Assembly: GCA_000226015.1 (NCBI GenBank)
Contig: JH152837.1
Coordinates: 122,738-154,247, forward strand
Length of the DNA stretch: 31,510 nucleotides
Direction of reading: 5' to 3'
Source of the DNA: Mnemiopsis leidyi
Taxonomy: Eukaryota; Ctenophora; Tentaculata; Lobata; Bolinopsidae
Shown: in pieces, positions 29,400-31,510 of the stretch
Layout: each line of letters starts with the position of its first letter
How positions within the stretch are numbered: the first letter of the stretch is position 1
Notes under the pieces: generated by a model
Databases searched by the model: none
What the model was told of the DNA's origin: nothing
Seen by the model: only the letters and a program-made list of their open reading frames with translations
Made by a program: the position numbers and the translations under genes

Positions 29400-30542
29400 A
29401 TGAATAGCAAAGCAATAAACTCAGTTGATCCGTTTTGCTGGGCTCAAGACCTACTTTGCCAGTATGACAGCGAAGGGATTACAAAACTCGCAGAAGATTT
29501 CGATCTCTCCCCAGATCAAACCACATTCTTCCGCTCGGCAGTTAACAATCTTCACGTTAATCCAGCCCTGATGAATCGCGTGATGTATTTGCTTGGAATT
29601 CACCTAACAGAGGGCCTCATCGGAGCCCTGCTGTACAATTTAGCGTGTGGAAACCAGAAGGTAGATTTGGATGAGCTGCTGGTGGATGCTGTTGCAATGG
29701 AGCGGTACCTCATGTATAACAACTGCAGGGAGAACAGTGACAAAAGCACCGTCCAGAGATCCAGCAGGGAAACAACATCCAGGATACTTAAGCACGTGCT
29801 GCTGCACTCCAAAACTCTAAAATCTCCCAACGATGTTCAACACCGTTACATGGAGACTCTTCAAAAAGTTCCAGAAATCTTAAGTCATTATATCATAGCC
29901 GTTAAGAGCGGGAAAACTCTCAAGGTTCTTCGTGAGGGAAGTTTGGGTAATCGACCAAGGTCACCATTTCTGTTGGCTCCCATTTACCCTGCAGATTACC
30001 CTCCAGTCGGTGAACGGAACCAAGATACCTTTGAGTTGCGGGAGAAACGCCGGAAGAAACTAAGGTTGAAATGGAGTCAGATAGCGTCTCCCTGTCAACT
30101 TAAAAACCAGCATCTTAAAACTATGGCTCACTCCAACAACCTGCACGTTTGGTCGCTCAACGAGCGACGAAAGGACTTAGTTCAACTCCCCAGATTGACA
30201 CTGTCCGAGCTGAGCAAACACCCCAACAACTTGACGATCGAGGACGTGACCGAACTGAGGGAGAAAGTTAACTTCCTGAAGCTGAACTACTACAAATCAT
30301 ATCTGAACGCGACAGAGATGGGGACAGAGGAACACTGGACAGAACTCCTTGGTCACGAAATCACATCACCGGTCTTGAAGCAAGTTACACGGGCATCATT
30401 CATGACATACAGCAACCCGAAATACAAGCTAACTTTCTCTCCATGGGAGCCTAAACCGTTCTGGATGTTGAAGAGAGATCCAACACAATGTTCACAAAAC
30501 ACGGCTAGTCGTGAGGATAGGAGTTCTGTACCTTGGAGATGA
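29400..30542 (+). CDS. Uncharacterised 380-residue protein
   Basis: The only long open frame in the window. The ATG has A at -3 and lies just downstream of in-frame TGA TAA, so the start is secure for this exon. Residues 10-105 look helical and hydrophobic-amphipathic (WAQDLLCQYDSEGITKLAED, then VMYLLGIHLTEGLIGALLYN), with no clear membrane span or signal peptide. Residues 185-205 are proline-rich (PFLLAPIYPADYPP). Residues 213-224 (LREKRRKKLRLK) form a basic cluster that could be a nuclear localisation signal or nucleic-acid contact. Residues 280-300 are probably coiled or helical. The C-terminal part has aromatic-proline motifs (FSPWEPKPFWMLKRDP, 346-361). I recognise no family. GC content is higher than its surroundings, as expected of coding sequence. 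A weak donor (GTGAGG near 30511) could extend the gene, but the stop at 30540-30542 is the simplest end. Confidence 0.85.
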   Translation: MNSKAINSVDPFCWAQDLLCQYDSEGITKLAEDFDLSPDQTTFFRSAVNNLHVNPALMNRVMYLLGIHLTEGLIGALLYNLACGNQKVDLDELLVDAVAMERYLMYNNCRENSDKSTVQRSSRETTSRILKHVLLHSKTLKSPNDVQHRYMETLQKVPEILSHYIIAVKSGKTLKVLREGSLGNRPRSPFLLAPIYPADYPPVGERNQDTFELREKRRKKLRLKWSQIASPCQLKNQHLKTMAHSNNLHVWSLNERRKDLVQLPRLTLSELSKHPNNLTIEDVTELREKVNFLKLNYYKSYLNATEMGTEEHWTELLGHEITSPVLKQVTRASFMTYSNPKYKLTFSPWEPKPFWMLKRDPTQCSQNTASREDRSSVPWR

Positions 30543-30621
30543 TCAAAATTGTTAGACTAACTTTAACCTTTACTTTTAACGTTAACACCTTATCTGGATC
30601 ATTCGCATCTATACTATACAA

Positions 30622-30665
30622 TTTATTTCTTTTTTATCAATATCATGACAATGGTCAAATTTATT
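30622..30665 (-). terminator. Two polyadenylation signals for the minus-strand gene
   Basis: AATAAA on the minus strand occurs at 30627-30622 and 30665-30660, about 165-205 nt past the stop at 30830. No AATAAA serves the plus gene; an ATTAAA at 30746 is its best candidate. Confidence 0.4.
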
Positions 30666-30798
30666 AACATTACCATGGTCGAATGGTTAACATTTTAATC
30701 ATGACCATAGCAAAATCTGAATTTTCCATAATCAAAATGGTGACAATTAAAAAAAAAGGCCATGAAATTTCACCATAGAATTCCATTTTGACCACGAC
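30650..30798. repeat. Palindrome-rich AT tract between convergent genes
   Basis: ATGGTCA, ATGGTTA, ATGGTGA and their complements TGACCAT, CACCAT, TTGACCA recur in both orientations. ATGGTCAAATTT near 30651 is the near-complement of AAATTTCACCAT near 30766. The tract could fold back on itself in either transcript, or be a decayed miniature element. Clean terminal repeats and target duplications are not visible. Confidence 0.4.
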
Positions 30799-30829
30799 TA
30801 AAAGTAAAATTCCTGGGTGTTAGTGGTCA

Positions 30830-31005
30830 TCACTGGCCAAACCTCGTCCCCCTCGTCATCATTTGAGAACCCCCTGACCCCTTCGATATCGACTCAATAT
30901 GTGAACGATCCCGAATGTAGACACGTTGCATCTGTTCGTTCTGTCCAGATCCATCTCCTGTTTTGTTGCTGTTAAACACTTGTGTAGGCTGATAACCAAC
31001 TGTCG
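30830..31005 (-). CDS. Candidate terminal exon of a minus-strand gene, unknown product
   Basis: The minus-strand frame ends at TGA 30832-30830. It is hydrophilic and Gly/Ser/Gln/Arg-rich, as in a disordered C-terminal tail, ending SKGSGGSQMMTRGTRFGQ and containing RVYIRDRSHIESI. The frame is open to 31180. I place the exon start at 31005, after an acceptor-like ATTTCTTCGAAATGTGTGACAG, because the peptide looks coding from about TVGYQPTQVFNSN onward; a start at 30972 or farther right is possible. Polyadenylation signals lie downstream. It converges with the 380-codon gene, with 287 bp between the stops. No family is recognised. Confidence 0.4.
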
Positions 31006-31237
31006 CTGTCACACATTTCGAAGAAATTCTAAACGCGATTCGCCTGTTAATTACACTCGACTTTTGCAGCTCAAAACTGAACGAAACGTTAAGAACGGTA
31101 GACGGATATAATCTTTTCCAGCTTCTGTTGTACATGCAGAGGGATTTGCTGCATCTTTCACTTTCAGTGTCTGCTGACAATTATATCGAGTTGGGGGTTT
31201 CTATTACTTAGGAAATTCGTGTAATGCTCTAAAAGCA

Positions 31238-31510
31238 AGATCGTTACAAGTTTCTACTCTCCCAGGTCGACATGATATCACTAAAAGTTTCTACTCCTCT
31301 CCCAGGTCTACATAAGATAGTTACAAGTTTCTACTTCTCTCCCAGGTCTACATAAGATAGTTACAAGTTTCTACTCGTCTCCCAGGTCTACATAAGATAG
31401 TACAAGTTTCTACTTCTCTCCCAGGTCTACATAAGATAGTTACAAGTTTCTACTTCTCTCCCAGGTCGACATAAGATAGTTACAAGTTTCTACTCCTCTC
31501 CCAGGTCTAC
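31238..31510. repeat. 40-bp minisatellite running off the window end
   Basis: CAGGTC recurs at 31263, 31303, 31343, 31383, 31422, 31462 and 31502, giving seven copies with 40-bp period (one copy has 39). Each unit contains ACAAGTTTCTACT and CTCTCCCAGGTC, the latter resembling a splice acceptor. The first copy is diverged and the array continues beyond the window. Confidence 0.95.

Noticed and set aside
30650-30798. Miniature inverted-repeat transposon
   Set aside because: Inverted words are scattered rather than terminal, and no target-site duplication is visible.

Overview
The window looks like nuclear DNA from a non-vertebrate animal. It has roughly 40% GC by eye, spliceosomal GT-AG junctions, TATA and CCAAT promoter elements, many short tandem repeats, and almost no long open frames. 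There are no operons, bacterial ribosome sites or recognisable transposons. The sequence alone does not settle the lineage; a cnidarian, ctenophore, sponge or lophotrochozoan would all fit.

Layout: from 1 to about 28,000 the window is mostly non-coding, with a few candidate exons. A TATA promoter at 1536 precedes a short first coding exon (1698-1761) that ends in a good splice donor. Two candidate exons at 19474-19592 and 19994-20077 are phase-compatible with it. The second carries a motif that closely resembles the GPRGL core of bacterial/mitochondrial ribosomal protein uL1. The right end is denser. A minus-strand two-exon gene end lies at 28180-28600. A CpG-rich patch at 28822-28851 follows. 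Next is the only long gene, a plus-strand 380-codon ORF (29400-30542) with a 5' UTR intron. A minus-strand terminal exon (30830-31005) then converges on it. The window ends inside a 40-bp minisatellite.

The most striking content is regulatory. By eye I count 40 CACGTG E-boxes, 18 of them as TCACGTGA, where chance would give about 5 and fewer than 1. Many sit in a fixed composite element: CCAAT, 18-20 bp, CACGTG, exactly 11 bp, CCAAT, with both CCAAT boxes on the same strand and 40-42 bp apart. The element occurs in both orientations across the window, in unrelated flanking sequence, and is chained head-to-tail at about 0.85, 5.56 and 10.43 kb. NF-Y plus a USF/MITF/TFE-type bHLH-zipper factor are the obvious candidate binders. 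This grammar is the best candidate here for an undescribed system.

All exon calls other than the 380-codon ORF rest on splice signals and open frame only. They need RNA data.
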